From NCBI RefSeq assembly GCF_900168115.1, contig NZ_FUZC01000008.1, positions 142,373-206,372 of the forward strand: 64,000 bases of DNA, written 5' to 3'. Every line of letters begins with the position of its first letter. Within the stretch, counting starts at the first letter, position 1. The translations under genes and the position numbers were made by a program. Positions 17,759 to 27,375 of the stretch are shown here, piece by piece. The notes under the pieces are model-generated. The model worked only from the letters and a program-made list of their open reading frames with translations. It was not told the DNA's origin and made no database searches. This DNA is from Salegentibacter salinarum (GTDB taxonomy: Bacteria > Bacteroidota > Bacteroidia > Flavobacteriales > Flavobacteriaceae).

Positions 17759-18906
17759 TGATAGAGCAGGCCAAAAGGTTAAGCAACGTAAAAGAGTACT
17801 ATTTCTCTACAAAATTGAAGGAAGTGCGTGCTATGGCAGCTGCCGGAAAGGATATTATTAACCTTGGCATTGGCAGCCCCGATTTGGCACCACCGCAGCA
17901 GGTGATTTCGGCTTTAAACGAAGCTTTGGTAAATCCCGGTGCGCATCAATATCAGCCATATAAAGGCACCGCCGATTTTAGAAATGCGATTGCTGAATTT
18001 TATCTAAATCACTACCAGGTAAACCTTAATGCCGAAACTGAAATTCTACCGCTTATGGGTAGCAAAGAAGGAATTACGCATATTTCTATGGCTTTTTTGA
18101 ATGAAGGCGATGAGGTGCTTATTCCAAATCCCGGTTATCCAACCTATTCTTCGGTTACCGAACTTGTAGGAGCAAAAGCGGTTTTTTACGATTTAAATGC
18201 TGAAGGAAACTGGCTTCCGAATTTAGAAGAACTGGCTAAAAAAGATTTGAGTAAGGTGAAGTTAATGTGGGTCAATTATCCGCATATGCCCACGGGAGCT
18301 TCAGCAAATGATAAACTTTTCGAAGAAGTGGTAGCTTTTGCGAAAACACATAAAATTTTAATCGTGAACGATAATCCGTACAGTTTTATTCTAAACAATA
18401 ATCCCAAAAGTATTTTAAAAGCTGAAGGGGCAAAAGACGTGGTTTTAGAACTGAATTCTTTAAGCAAAAGCTTTAATATGGCAGGCTGGCGAATAGGAAT
18501 GCTTTGCGGAAGCGAAAAAAATCTAAACACGGTTTTAAAAGTAAAAACTAATATGGATAGCGGGATGTTCTATCCTCTTCAGGCAGGAGCAGCTGCAGCT
18601 TTACGATTAAATGGCGAATGGTTTTCTGCTCAAAATGAAATTTATCAAAGCCGAAAAGAAAAAATCCTGGAACTTGCTGCAGCTTTACAGTGCGAACCGG
18701 AAAAAGAACAAACCGGAATGTTTGTTTGGGCCAAGGTTCCAAAGGGAACAGACGCAGAAGCTTTTGTAGAATTTTTACTGAATAAATACCACATTTTTAC
18801 AGCCCCGGGTTTCATTTTTGGAAGTAACGGCGAAGGCTATATTCGGTTTTCACTTTGCGCAAGCGAAGAGAATATTAACAGGGCTATAAAAAGAGTTACC
18901 TCATGA
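17758..18906 (+). CDS. Class I/II aminotransferase (aromatic amino acid operon)
   Basis: 382 residues, PLP-dependent fold type I. The PLP lysine is in ELNSLSKSFNMAGWRIGML, with NPGYPTYSS and IVNDNPYSFI in the expected order and a C-terminal Arg in GYIRFSLCASEENI. Placed between prephenate dehydratase and prephenate dehydrogenase, it most likely transaminates phenylpyruvate and 4-hydroxyphenylpyruvate to Phe and Tyr. By sequence alone it could also be an aspartate- or diaminopimelate-type enzyme. It overlaps tyrA by 4 bp (ATGA). Confidence 0.88.
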   Translation: MIEQAKRLSNVKEYYFSTKLKEVRAMAAAGKDIINLGIGSPDLAPPQQVISALNEALVNPGAHQYQPYKGTADFRNAIAEFYLNHYQVNLNAETEILPLMGSKEGITHISMAFLNEGDEVLIPNPGYPTYSSVTELVGAKAVFYDLNAEGNWLPNLEELAKKDLSKVKLMWVNYPHMPTGASANDKLFEEVVAFAKTHKILIVNDNPYSFILNNNPKSILKAEGAKDVVLELNSLSKSFNMAGWRIGMLCGSEKNLNTVLKVKTNMDSGMFYPLQAGAAAALRLNGEWFSAQNEIYQSRKEKILELAAALQCEPEKEQTGMFVWAKVPKGTDAEAFVEFLLNKYHIFTAPGFIFGSNGEGYIRFSLCASEENINRAIKRVTS

Positions 18907-19751
18907 AAGTTCAAATAATAGGAATCGGACTTATAGGCGGCTCGTTTGCGCTGGATATTAAATCGGCTTTTCCCGATGCGGAAATCTACGGAAGCGATGC
19001 CGATGAAAAGAATTTAAAGAAGGCAAAGGAACTCGGGATTATAGATGACTTGGCTCATATTGAAGATGTTCAGCACGCTGATGTTGTTTTGGTGGCAGTT
19101 CCCGTAGATGTTGCAAATAAAGTGGTGACAGAAGTTTTAGACCTGGTGAACGAGAATACGCTGGTTTTTGATACGGGTTCTACAAAATCGGGACTTTGTA
19201 AAGAAATCGCGAATCATCAAAACCGACGGAATTTTTTAGCTGCACATCCTATTGCAGGAACTGAATTTTCTGGTCCCGAAGCTGCGATTTCTAATTTGTA
19301 CAGGAATAAAACCAATATTATCTGTGAAGTAGAAAAGACTGCTTTTAAACTTCAGGAACGAGCCCTGGATATTTTCCAGAAACTGGGAATGCGCATCAGG
19401 TATATGGACCCGGTTTCGCACGACAGGCATATTGCTTATGTTTCGCATTTATCCCATATAAGTTCGTTTATGCTGGGAAAAACGGTTTTAGAAAAAGAAC
19501 GAAATGAACGCGATATTTTCGATTTAGCAGGTAGTGGATTTGCTTCTACAGTAAGGCTTGCTAAAAGTTCACCGGCAATGTGGTCGCCCATTTTTCAGGA
19601 GAATAAAGAAAACGTGCTGGAAACTTTAAAAGAATACATTAATAACCTCACGCATTTCAAAGATCTTATTGAAAAAGACGATTTTCAGGAGGTATATAAC
19701 GAAATGCAACGCACCAATCATATCAAATCAATTTTAAACGGAATAAATTAA
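18903..19751 (+). CDS. tyrA: Prephenate dehydrogenase
   Basis: 282 residues. Oxidative decarboxylation of prephenate to 4-hydroxyphenylpyruvate. NAD-binding IGIGLIGGSFALDIK opens the protein. The conserved catalytic block is seen in FLAAHPIAGTEFSGPEAA, and SHDRHIAYVSHLSHISSFML contains the family's conserved His. It lacks a C-terminal ACT domain and any chorismate mutase domain. Third gene of the Phe/Tyr operon, 4-bp overlap upstream and 23-nt gap downstream. Confidence 0.94.
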   Translation: MKVQIIGIGLIGGSFALDIKSAFPDAEIYGSDADEKNLKKAKELGIIDDLAHIEDVQHADVVLVAVPVDVANKVVTEVLDLVNENTLVFDTGSTKSGLCKEIANHQNRRNFLAAHPIAGTEFSGPEAAISNLYRNKTNIICEVEKTAFKLQERALDIFQKLGMRIRYMDPVSHDRHIAYVSHLSHISSFMLGKTVLEKERNERDIFDLAGSGFASTVRLAKSSPAMWSPIFQENKENVLETLKEYINNLTHFKDLIEKDDFQEVYNEMQRTNHIKSILNGIN

Positions 19752-19774
19752 AAATCAGGATTAAATTTTAAATT

Positions 19775-20857
19775 ATGGAAAACAAGAAAGAACTAAGAAA
19801 CTGGCTGGACGATTTCGGATTAGATCATCCGTTAGTAATTGCCGGGCCGTGTAGCGCAGAAACCGAAGAACAGGTTTTAAAAATCGCTCATCAATTAAAA
19901 GATACAGATGCCACGGTTTTACGTGCCGGAATCTGGAAACCAAGAACAAGACCGGGAAATTTTGAAGGCGTTGGAGCACTTGGTTTAAAATGGTTAAAAA
20001 AAGCCAAGGAAGAAACCGGAATGCTAACTACGACTGAGGTTGCCAATGCACATCACGTAGATCTTGCTTTGGAAAACGATGTTGATATTCTATGGATTGG
20101 CGCCAGAACTACGGTTTCCCCATTTATCGTTCAGGATATTGCTGATGCCCTTAAAGGAACCGATAAAACCGTTTTGGTTAAAAACCCGGTAAACCCTGAT
20201 CTATCGCTTTGGTTAGGTGCTGTGGAAAGATTTCATACGGCCGATATTAAAAATTTAGGAGTAATCCACCGTGGATTTTCGGCTTACGAAAAGACCAAAT
20301 ACAGAAACAATCCTGAATGGCAAATCGCTATTGAACTTCAGAATAAATTCCCTGATCTTCCACTAATTTTAGATCCGTCGCATATTGCTGGACGCAGGGA
20401 TATTATTTTTGATCTTTGTCAAACCGCTTTAGACCTTAATTACGATGGATTAATGGTTGAGACCCATCACACTCCCGATGATGCCTGGAGTGATGCCGCA
20501 CAGCAAATCACCCCCGCAACACTTGTTCAGATTATGAAAGATTTGAAAATTAGAAAAGAAGTTTCAGAAAGTGAAGATTTCAAAAATAAATTGAACACTT
20601 TAAGAGCTAAAATTGATGTTGCCGATAACCAATTGATCGAATTGCTTTCAAAAAGAATGAAAATTTCAGATGAAATTGGAAAGGTGAAAAAAGCACAGAA
20701 CGTTTCGGTTTTACAAACCAAAAGATGGAACGAAATTCTTGGAAATATGGTATTGGAAGGCGAACAACACGGCTTAAGCGAAGAATTTATTCTGCGTTTA
20801 TTCAAAGCGGTTCACCAGGAATCCATTAATCACCAGGAAAAAATTATGAAAGCTTAG
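19775..20857 (+). CDS. Bifunctional 3-deoxy-7-phosphoheptulonate synthase / chorismate mutase
   Basis: 360 residues. The N-terminal DAHP synthase is of the short (type I-beta, KDO8P-like) class, about 1-265: PLVIAGPCSAETEEQ, LRAGIWKPRTRPGNFEG, and LILDPSHIAGRRDIIF with metal-binding residues. The C-terminal AroQ-type chorismate mutase occupies about 272-360 (LRAKIDVADNQLIELLSKRM, ISDEIGKVKKAQNVS). It thus supplies both the first shikimate step and prephenate. Such fusions allow chorismate or prephenate to inhibit the first step through the mutase domain. Last gene of the operon, followed by a strong two-way terminator. Confidence 0.93.
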   Translation: MENKKELRNWLDDFGLDHPLVIAGPCSAETEEQVLKIAHQLKDTDATVLRAGIWKPRTRPGNFEGVGALGLKWLKKAKEETGMLTTTEVANAHHVDLALENDVDILWIGARTTVSPFIVQDIADALKGTDKTVLVKNPVNPDLSLWLGAVERFHTADIKNLGVIHRGFSAYEKTKYRNNPEWQIAIELQNKFPDLPLILDPSHIAGRRDIIFDLCQTALDLNYDGLMVETHHTPDDAWSDAAQQITPATLVQIMKDLKIRKEVSESEDFKNKLNTLRAKIDVADNQLIELLSKRMKISDEIGKVKKAQNVSVLQTKRWNEILGNMVLEGEQHGLSEEFILRLFKAVHQESINHQEKIMKA

Positions 20858-20879
20858 AAAGTTTCTTGTTTTCCAAAAT

Positions 20880-20918
20880 AACTTTTACAGGATTTCGGCC
20901 GGGAATCCTGTAAAAGTT
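20880..20918. terminator. Bidirectional terminator between convergent genes
   Basis: AACTTTTACAGGATT (20880-20894) and its perfect complement AATCCTGTAAAAGTT (20904-20918) enclose a 9-nt loop. A-rich and T-rich edges allow function in both directions, ending the aromatic operon and the minus-strand gene at 20925-21572. Confidence 0.85.
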
Positions 20919-20924
20919 TCATTT

Positions 20925-21572
20925 TTAATTGGTGTAAGCAAGACGTCGAGAGGCCTTTCTCATTAATTTATTAATAAGAGCGTCAGTGGTGCTACCCAGG
21001 CTACCAGCAACCCGCTTATTGTAGTTCCATAACAATTCACCATCAGTAGCATTGTTTACGCTCATATTCACTGTAGCCGTGTTTGTAGATCCCCAGAAGC
21101 CTACTAATAATCCAAGTGCGATGGAAGCTCCGTCAGACATAGGTTTATCGGTTTCAAAGGTTCCAGAAACTACTGCGTCTACTCCTAGAATTTTAGCAAG
21201 CTCTTCCGGGGTATGTCTTGTAGGATCTGTAATATTATTATCCTGAAGTAAAATTCTGGTGCGTTTTGGATCCTGTACATTAAGGCTTAGTTTGCCACGC
21301 TTCTGACGGGTCAAAAACCAGGTGTACATTGAGTTTTGAATTGCAAGACCTTCATTTTGGGCCATTTCCTTAAGTTGTTCGGCAGTGATCTCTTTCATTT
21401 GTTTCGGCCTTAACTTTATACTTGCTTCAAACGGAAGAATTGCCAGGCTTTTATGGTTCTTAGAAATCTCATCGAACTGTGGATGTTCAAATAAACGAGT
21501 TTGTGCATTTGCAGAAAAAGCAAAGAGGCATATCATGCCTGTAATAAATAATTTAAAAGTAAATTTGTTCAT
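20925..21572 (-). CDS. Secreted protein of unknown function, CsgG/TolB-N-like
   Basis: 215 residues with a signal peptide (ICLFAFSANAQ). The segment KSLAILPFEASIKLRPKQMK, then LGVDAVVSGTFETDKPMSDG and ATDGELLWNYNKRVAGSL, follows the pattern of CsgG/DUF799-type periplasmic proteins, in which a conserved -AVLPF- strand and a -D-V-G- strand frame an alpha/beta domain. No lipobox Cys is present. It is monocistronic, convergent with the aromatic operon and divergent from rsgA. Function is not known; the fold suggestion is from pattern only. Confidence 0.7.
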   Translation of the reverse strand: MNKFTFKLFITGMICLFAFSANAQTRLFEHPQFDEISKNHKSLAILPFEASIKLRPKQMKEITAEQLKEMAQNEGLAIQNSMYTWFLTRQKRGKLSLNVQDPKRTRILLQDNNITDPTRHTPEELAKILGVDAVVSGTFETDKPMSDGASIALGLLVGFWGSTNTATVNMSVNNATDGELLWNYNKRVAGSLGSTTDALINKLMRKASRRLAYTN

Positions 21573-21661
21573 AATTTAGATGTTATTAAATTTTTCAGCA
21601 TCAAAGATATATCAAAGATTAACACAAAATTCAGTTATTTTAAGAGTAGATTAACAAATTA

Positions 21662-22612
21662 ATGAAAGGAATCGTTTATAAATCTACCGGAAGCTGGTAT
21701 CAGGTAAAAAGTGAAGCAGGAACGTTTTACGATTGTCGGATTAAAGGAAAATTCCGCATTAAAGGTATTAAGAGCACCAATCCGGTGGCTGTTGGTGACC
21801 GCGTGGAATTTGATATTGAAGATAAGGAAGGTGCAGAACAGGGGGTGATCAAGAAAATTGATGAACGCGAAAATTACATTATTCGTAAATCGGTAAATCT
21901 TTCTAAGCAAACCCATATTATCGCCGCCAATATAGACCAGGTTTTTTTACTGATAACCCTTAACAATCCGCCCACCCTTACCACTTTTATAGACCGATTT
22001 CTGGTTACTGCGGAAGCTTACCACGTAAAGGCGGTTTTACTTTTCAATAAGGTAGATACTTATAATGAAGATGAATTGCTTGAGATTAAATATCTCGCCG
22101 CTATTTATAGAAATGCCGGTTACGATTGTATAGGAATTTCCGCCTCTACCGGAAAAAATGTAGATAAAGTCAAGGATATGATGCTGGGCAAGACCAGTAT
22201 GTTCGCCGGCCATAGCGGTACCGGAAAATCAACTTTGATCAATGCTATTGAACCCGGTTTAAATTTAAAAACTTCCCAGATTTCTGAGCAGCATAAACAA
22301 GGCCAGCATACCACCACCTTTGCTGAAATGTTCGACCTAAATTTTGATGCAAGAATAATTGACACTCCTGGAATTAAAGGTTTTGGGGTGGTAGAAATTG
22401 AACGGGAAGAATTAGGAGATTATTTTCCTGAATTTTTCAGGATAAAACAAGATTGTAAATTTCATAATTGCCTCCATTTAGAAGAACCGAAATGTGCCAT
22501 TAAAGATGCACTGGAAGAGGGCGAAATTGCCTGGAGCCGTTATAAAAGTTATTTACAGATTTTAGAGGGAGAAGAAGACAATTACAGAACAGATATTTAT
22601 CCGAAAAAATGA
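21662..22612 (+). CDS. rsgA: Ribosome small-subunit GTPase RsgA
   Basis: 316 residues. OB-fold N-terminus (about 1-65), then a circularly permuted GTPase with motifs in the order G4 LLFNKVD, G1 GHSGTGKSTLINAI, G3 DTPGIKGFG. The C-terminal zinc site is CKFHNCLHLEEPKCA. The protein binds 30S subunits late in maturation and hydrolyses GTP to leave. Its stop overlaps the dtd start by 4 bp. The ATG at 21662 directly precedes the conserved GIVYKSTGSWYQVK. Confidence 0.96.
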   Translation: MKGIVYKSTGSWYQVKSEAGTFYDCRIKGKFRIKGIKSTNPVAVGDRVEFDIEDKEGAEQGVIKKIDERENYIIRKSVNLSKQTHIIAANIDQVFLLITLNNPPTLTTFIDRFLVTAEAYHVKAVLLFNKVDTYNEDELLEIKYLAAIYRNAGYDCIGISASTGKNVDKVKDMMLGKTSMFAGHSGTGKSTLINAIEPGLNLKTSQISEQHKQGQHTTTFAEMFDLNFDARIIDTPGIKGFGVVEIEREELGDYFPEFFRIKQDCKFHNCLHLEEPKCAIKDALEEGEIAWSRYKSYLQILEGEEDNYRTDIYPKK

Positions 22613-23061
22613 GAGTAGTTTTACAGCGAGTTTCTAAAGCCTCAGTACAAATAAACCACGAAATTAATGCGGTGATGCGTACCGGATTATTGATCTTATT
22701 AGGAATAGAAAATGAAGACTCGCAGGAAGATATAGATTGGCTTTGCAATAAAATAGTGAAAATGCGCATTTTTAGCGATGATAATGACGCTATGAACCTT
22801 TCTTTACTTGATGTTGACGGCGATGCCATTGTGGTAAGTCAGTTTACATTACACGCTTCCACCAAAAAAGGAAACAGACCTAGTTTTATTAAAGCGGCGA
22901 AACCTGATGTTGCGGTTCCACTTTACGAGAAATTCATCGAGAAACTGGAAGAAACTTTAGGTAAACGGGTTGGTACAGGAGAATTTGGTGCCGATATGAA
23001 AGTAGAGTTAATTAATGATGGGCCTGTAACAATCTTAATGGATTCTAAAGAAAAAAGTTAA
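22609..23061 (+). CDS. dtd: D-aminoacyl-tRNA deacylase
   Basis: 150 residues, full family length. Frees D-amino acids from mischarged tRNA. Active-site segment SQFTLHASTKKGNRPSF (the SQFTL motif) and the C-terminal NDGPVTILMDS cross-subunit motif are intact; MRVVLQRVSKASV is the standard opening. Translationally coupled to rsgA (ATGA overlap). Confidence 0.96.
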   Translation: MRVVLQRVSKASVQINHEINAVMRTGLLILLGIENEDSQEDIDWLCNKIVKMRIFSDDNDAMNLSLLDVDGDAIVVSQFTLHASTKKGNRPSFIKAAKPDVAVPLYEKFIEKLEETLGKRVGTGEFGADMKVELINDGPVTILMDSKEKS

Positions 23062-23113
23062 AATTAGTTAAAATTTTATACCTTGCGATTCTAAACTTCA
23101 TCTCTTTAGATAA

Positions 23114-25021
23114 ATGCGTAAGGTTTTTTTGCTCCTGTTTCTATTTTTTCAATTAGGTATTTCCTCAATTTATAGTCAGGATTATAGTATTTCTTCACTT
23201 CCTGCCAACTTACTATCCAATGCCAATGCCATTGTTCGTAATGAGTCTATAGAAATATCTATTCTTGCCGTTGACAAAATGAGGGTGAAAACAATGCGGG
23301 TCGTTACGGTTCTTAATGAATATGGAGAGCAACACGTTCAGGCTTACGATTTTTATGATGAGAATACCAAAATAAAACATCAGGAAGTCATTGTTTACAA
23401 CAGTAGCGGAGAAAAAATAGATAAAATAAAAGAGCGAGATTTTTATGATCGTAGTCTTAATGGTTCAGGCACGCTCTTTAGTGATAACCGACTTAGTTAT
23501 TTAAACTATACCATTAGTGATTATCCTTTAACCTTCGCCTATGAAAGTGAAGTAGAAACCAATTCTACAATTTTTATCCAGCCATGGAAGCCACTTGGAA
23601 ATTATAATCTCAGTGTAGAAAAAACTTCTTATAAACTCCTAAACCTCAATGCGATTCCATTTAGGTTTGAGGAAAGGAATCTCGAAGAATTGGACCTTGA
23701 AAAGAATAATTCCACTTCAGAATTATTTTATAAAACCGGCAATATTTTAGCAGTTAAAAATGAAGTTTTAAGCCCCGATCTTTCAACTTTTACTCCCCAG
23801 GTCTTAGTGGCACTGAATGAGTTTGCCCTGGTAGGAGTGGAGGGTAAAGCTTCCAGTTGGAAAGAATTGGGAAAATGGCAGTATGATTATTTGTTAAACA
23901 ATAAAACTGACCTTCCCGAGGAAACAACTTTAAAGATTAAAGAACTTACCTCTAAGGCGATTTCTAACAGGGAAAAGGCAGAAATAATTTACAACTATGT
24001 TCAGGAAAATACCCGTTATATAAGTGTACAATTAGGGATTGGAGGCTGGGAACCAATGGCAGCTGCAGATGTGGATAAATTGGGTTATGGAGATTGTAAA
24101 GCGCTTACTAATTACACCAAAGCCTTGCTGGAGTCCCAAAACATACCATCGTATTATACCGTGGTTTATGGTGGTAAAAAAAATAATATTGATCCCGATT
24201 TTGCTTCTATGCAGGGGAATCACGTAATCCTTAATTTACCACTAGCAGAAGAAGATGTATGGTTAGAATGCACCAGCCAGTCTACTCCATTTAATTATTT
24301 GGGTGATTTTACCGACGATAGAAAAGTCTTAAAAATTTCTGCGGAAGGGGGAGAAATTATAAGCACGCCAAATTACTCTACAGCATCAAACCTCGAAGAG
24401 AGTTTATGCGAAATTCAACTAAACGAAGATGGCGGATTTTTAGCGGAAGTTACACGTAGTAATTCCGGCATTGCTTATGGAGATACTTACGGGATTAGAA
24501 ATCAGAAGTTAGATCACCAGAAAATTTATTACCGGGAAAATTGGGGGCACTTAAAGGAATTGGAGATCGGGAAAATAGCTTTTGTGAATAACCGAGAGTC
24601 CGTAATTTTTACTGAGAACTTAGAGATTAAGGGAACTAAATTTGCTTCTAAGGCCGGAAACAGGTTATTGCTTCCCCTTAATTTTTTACCGGCTAAATCA
24701 TTTAATTTACCAAGAAACGAGTCCAGGAAACTTCCTTTGGTCATAGACAGAGGAGAAACCTATAAAGATAATTTCCAATTTAAACTACCTGCAGGATTCA
24801 AAATAGAATCTATTCCGGAACCGGTGGTTATTGAAAATGATTTTGGTAAACTAAGTATAAAAACCAGTCTTACAGGTATTTCTAAAAACGAACTAAACGT
24901 TGAAAGACTGCTGATTTTAAATGAAGGGAGCTGGAATAGTTCAGAATATAATGCTTATCGTGAATTTATGAATCAAATAAAGTCTAATACCAATCAAAAG
25001 GCAGTTTTAGTCAGTAACTAA
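23114..25021 (+). CDS. DUF3857 / transglutaminase-like / DUF3858 secreted protein (1)
   Basis: 635 residues with a signal peptide ending near SSIYSQ. Domains: DUF3857 (about 45-215), a transglutaminase-like core (about 265-360) with RYISVQLGIGGWEPM and the Cys in KLGYGDCKALTNYTKALL, then a DUF3858-type beta region. The transglutaminase Cys-His-Asp set looks present (GDCKAL, GNHVILNLP, WLECTSQST). This is a common periplasmic pair in Bacteroidota without assigned substrate. The next gene, 7 nt downstream, is a paralogue, so the two are one transcript. Confidence 0.85.
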   Translation: MRKVFLLLFLFFQLGISSIYSQDYSISSLPANLLSNANAIVRNESIEISILAVDKMRVKTMRVVTVLNEYGEQHVQAYDFYDENTKIKHQEVIVYNSSGEKIDKIKERDFYDRSLNGSGTLFSDNRLSYLNYTISDYPLTFAYESEVETNSTIFIQPWKPLGNYNLSVEKTSYKLLNLNAIPFRFEERNLEELDLEKNNSTSELFYKTGNILAVKNEVLSPDLSTFTPQVLVALNEFALVGVEGKASSWKELGKWQYDYLLNNKTDLPEETTLKIKELTSKAISNREKAEIIYNYVQENTRYISVQLGIGGWEPMAAADVDKLGYGDCKALTNYTKALLESQNIPSYYTVVYGGKKNNIDPDFASMQGNHVILNLPLAEEDVWLECTSQSTPFNYLGDFTDDRKVLKISAEGGEIISTPNYSTASNLEESLCEIQLNEDGGFLAEVTRSNSGIAYGDTYGIRNQKLDHQKIYYRENWGHLKELEIGKIAFVNNRESVIFTENLEIKGTKFASKAGNRLLLPLNFLPAKSFNLPRNESRKLPLVIDRGETYKDNFQFKLPAGFKIESIPEPVVIENDFGKLSIKTSLTGISKNELNVERLLILNEGSWNSSEYNAYREFMNQIKSNTNQKAVLVSN

Positions 25022-25028
25022 CATCATT

Positions 25029-27047
25029 ATGAAACAATTTTATTTTTTTATCATCAGTTTATTTTCCGTGTGTTTACTTCAGGCACAGGATTACAAATTT
25101 GGAAAGGTTTCTAAGGAAGAAGTACAGCAAAAAGAACATCCCACATTTGACGAAGCTAATGCGGCAATACTGTTTAGGAAGCATAGAGTTTATTATGAAA
25201 TAAATAAAAATACGGGAATAAGTTTGGTAACCAATGTTCACGAGCGTATAAAAATCTATAATAAAGATGGTTTTGATTGGGCAAATAAAACCATAAGTGT
25301 ATACCAGAATGGCTCTCAAAGGGAGAGTGTTAGCGATATAAAAGCCTATACCTATAATATTATTGATGGCAAACTGGTTGATGAAAAACTTAGAAAAAAT
25401 GGTGTGTTCCAGGAAGAGGCCAGTAAATACAGCCTAAAAACCAAATTTACAATGCCTGCGGTAACTGCGGGTAGTGTAATAGAATATAAATATACCATTA
25501 AATCCCCATTTGTCACCTCTATAGACGATGTGCCGCTTCAGTTTGAAATTCCGGTAGACAGGTTAGAGGCGGAAGTGAAAATCCCGGAATTTTTTGGATT
25601 TAAAATGCATTACAACCCAAGATCACCTATTATTTTTCCCATTGATAAATCCCGCGAAAGCTTTAGATATAATTACACGCAGAAAAGAAGGAGCGGCGAC
25701 CACGTGAGCAATACACAGTACAATCAGAAAAGCATAGATTATATCTTAAACGTCTATAACTTTCAAAAAGATGGTATTCCCCCTTTAAAAAAAGAAATTT
25801 ATGTAGATTACCTTCAAAACTATGCAGCTTATTTGCGATGGGAATTACAGTATACCAAATTTCCTGATTCTCCAGTAGAAAGTTATTCCCGTACCTGGGA
25901 GCATGTGGCAAAAAGTATTTACGACGATGCCGGCTTAAAACAAGAGGTAAACAAAACCAATTTTTTTGATGATGATATCGATGAATTACTGGCTGGAACG
26001 CAGGAGCAGCCTGCGAAACTTGAAAAAGTTTATAATTATGTAAAAAATAGAATAACCTGGAACGATTTTATAGGTTTTCAGGCAGAAAATGGGGGGAAAT
26101 CGGCATATAAAGATGGAAAGGGTAATACCGGTGATATAAACCTTATGCTGGTAAGCATGTTAAGATACGCGGGCTTTGATGCTAATCCTGTTTTGGTAAG
26201 TACTAAATCTCATGGAATACCATTTTACCCAACCAGAAATGGTTTTAATTATGTGATAGCCGCTGTTGAAACTCAGGATAATATTGTTTTACTGGATGCT
26301 ACCGATAAGAATGTGGCTATAGGAGAACTTCCTGAAAGAGCTATGAATTGGAGAGGAAGGATAATTAGGGAAGATGGTTCTTCGGATTGGGTAGATTTAA
26401 TGCCTAGCGTAAAGTCCCAAAACACTACTATTCTCAATATGCAATTTGATGAAGAAATGGTATTGAAGGGTAAATCGCTAAGCAATATTAATGGTTTGCA
26501 CGCCAAAAAATTTAGAGATAGTTATGTAGGTTTAGCGGAAAACGATTACCTGCAGGTTTTAGAAAAAGATAAGGGGAATATTCTTATTTCTGAGATAGAT
26601 ATATCTAACGAAAACGCCATTGGGCAAGACATTAAGCAAAGCTATAATTTTGAACTTAGAGACGCGATGGAGGTAATAAATGAGAAAATTTATTTAAGAC
26701 CCATGGTTTTTACCGCCCTTGATGAAAATCCTTTTAAGGGTGAAGAGCGCAATTATCCAATAATATTTGACTTTCCATCCAGTGAAACTAAAGTGATAAA
26801 CTTCCTTATCCCAGATGGTTATGAGGTTGAGTCGTTGCCGGAAAGCGCAATAGTTAAACTCAAGGACGGGGATGGGATCTTTAAGTTTATAGTGAATTTT
26901 GGTGGAAAATTTTTGAGAATTGAATCTTCTTTAGAATTAAATAATATAGTTTATACCTCTTTAGATTATGAGGGACTTAAAAATTTCTATGGACATATGG
27001 TGAATAAACATTCAGAAGCCATAGTTTTGTCAAAAGCTGAAAAATAA
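25029..27047 (+). CDS. DUF3857 / transglutaminase-like secreted protein (2)
   Basis: 672 residues, signal peptide MKQFYFFIISLFSVCLLQAQ. Same architecture as the gene before it, but the core differs: at the position of the catalytic Cys it reads GNTGDINLMLVSMLRYAGF, with Asp-Ile where the paralogue has GDCKAL, so the Cys is missing and the domain is probably not an active transglutaminase. YPTRNGFNYVIAAVETQDN and VLLDATDKN follow as in the family. It may serve as a binding partner of the active paralogue; that is inference from pairing. Confidence 0.84.
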   Translation: MKQFYFFIISLFSVCLLQAQDYKFGKVSKEEVQQKEHPTFDEANAAILFRKHRVYYEINKNTGISLVTNVHERIKIYNKDGFDWANKTISVYQNGSQRESVSDIKAYTYNIIDGKLVDEKLRKNGVFQEEASKYSLKTKFTMPAVTAGSVIEYKYTIKSPFVTSIDDVPLQFEIPVDRLEAEVKIPEFFGFKMHYNPRSPIIFPIDKSRESFRYNYTQKRRSGDHVSNTQYNQKSIDYILNVYNFQKDGIPPLKKEIYVDYLQNYAAYLRWELQYTKFPDSPVESYSRTWEHVAKSIYDDAGLKQEVNKTNFFDDDIDELLAGTQEQPAKLEKVYNYVKNRITWNDFIGFQAENGGKSAYKDGKGNTGDINLMLVSMLRYAGFDANPVLVSTKSHGIPFYPTRNGFNYVIAAVETQDNIVLLDATDKNVAIGELPERAMNWRGRIIREDGSSDWVDLMPSVKSQNTTILNMQFDEEMVLKGKSLSNINGLHAKKFRDSYVGLAENDYLQVLEKDKGNILISEIDISNENAIGQDIKQSYNFELRDAMEVINEKIYLRPMVFTALDENPFKGEERNYPIIFDFPSSETKVINFLIPDGYEVESLPESAIVKLKDGDGIFKFIVNFGGKFLRIESSLELNNIVYTSLDYEGLKNFYGHMVNKHSEAIVLSKAEK

Positions 27048-27048
27048 A

Positions 27049-27375
27049 ATGAACATAGAAAACGCTCAAAAGGCAGTAGACGATTGGATAAAAGAACACG
27101 GAGTTCGGTATTTTAATGAACTTACCAATATGGCGCAACTTACCGAGGAAGTAGGCGAAGTTGCCCGTATAATCGCCCGAAGATACGGGGAGCAAAGTGA
27201 AAAAGAATCTGATAAGGAAAAGGATCTGGGTGAGGAGCTGGCAGATGTAATGTTTGTGGTGCTCTGCCTGGCCAATCAAACCGGGGTTGATCTTCAGGAA
27301 GCTTTTGATAAAAAATTGGATATAAAAACAAAAAGAGATCACGACAGGCATCATAATAACGAAAAGTTAAAATAA
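27049..27375 (+). CDS. MazG-like nucleotide pyrophosphohydrolase
   Basis: 108 residues, a single MazG domain. The metal-binding pattern is LTEEVGEVARIIARRYGE (E-E-x-x-E) and LGEELADVMFVVLCLAN (E-x-x-D). It hydrolyses (d)NTPs to monophosphates; a house-cleaning role is usual, with the precise substrate unknown. An inserted charged loop (SEKESDKEKD) separates the two halves. Starts 1 nt after the preceding stop and overlaps the next start by one base. Confidence 0.9.
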   Translation: MNIENAQKAVDDWIKEHGVRYFNELTNMAQLTEEVGEVARIIARRYGEQSEKESDKEKDLGEELADVMFVVLCLANQTGVDLQEAFDKKLDIKTKRDHDRHHNNEKLK

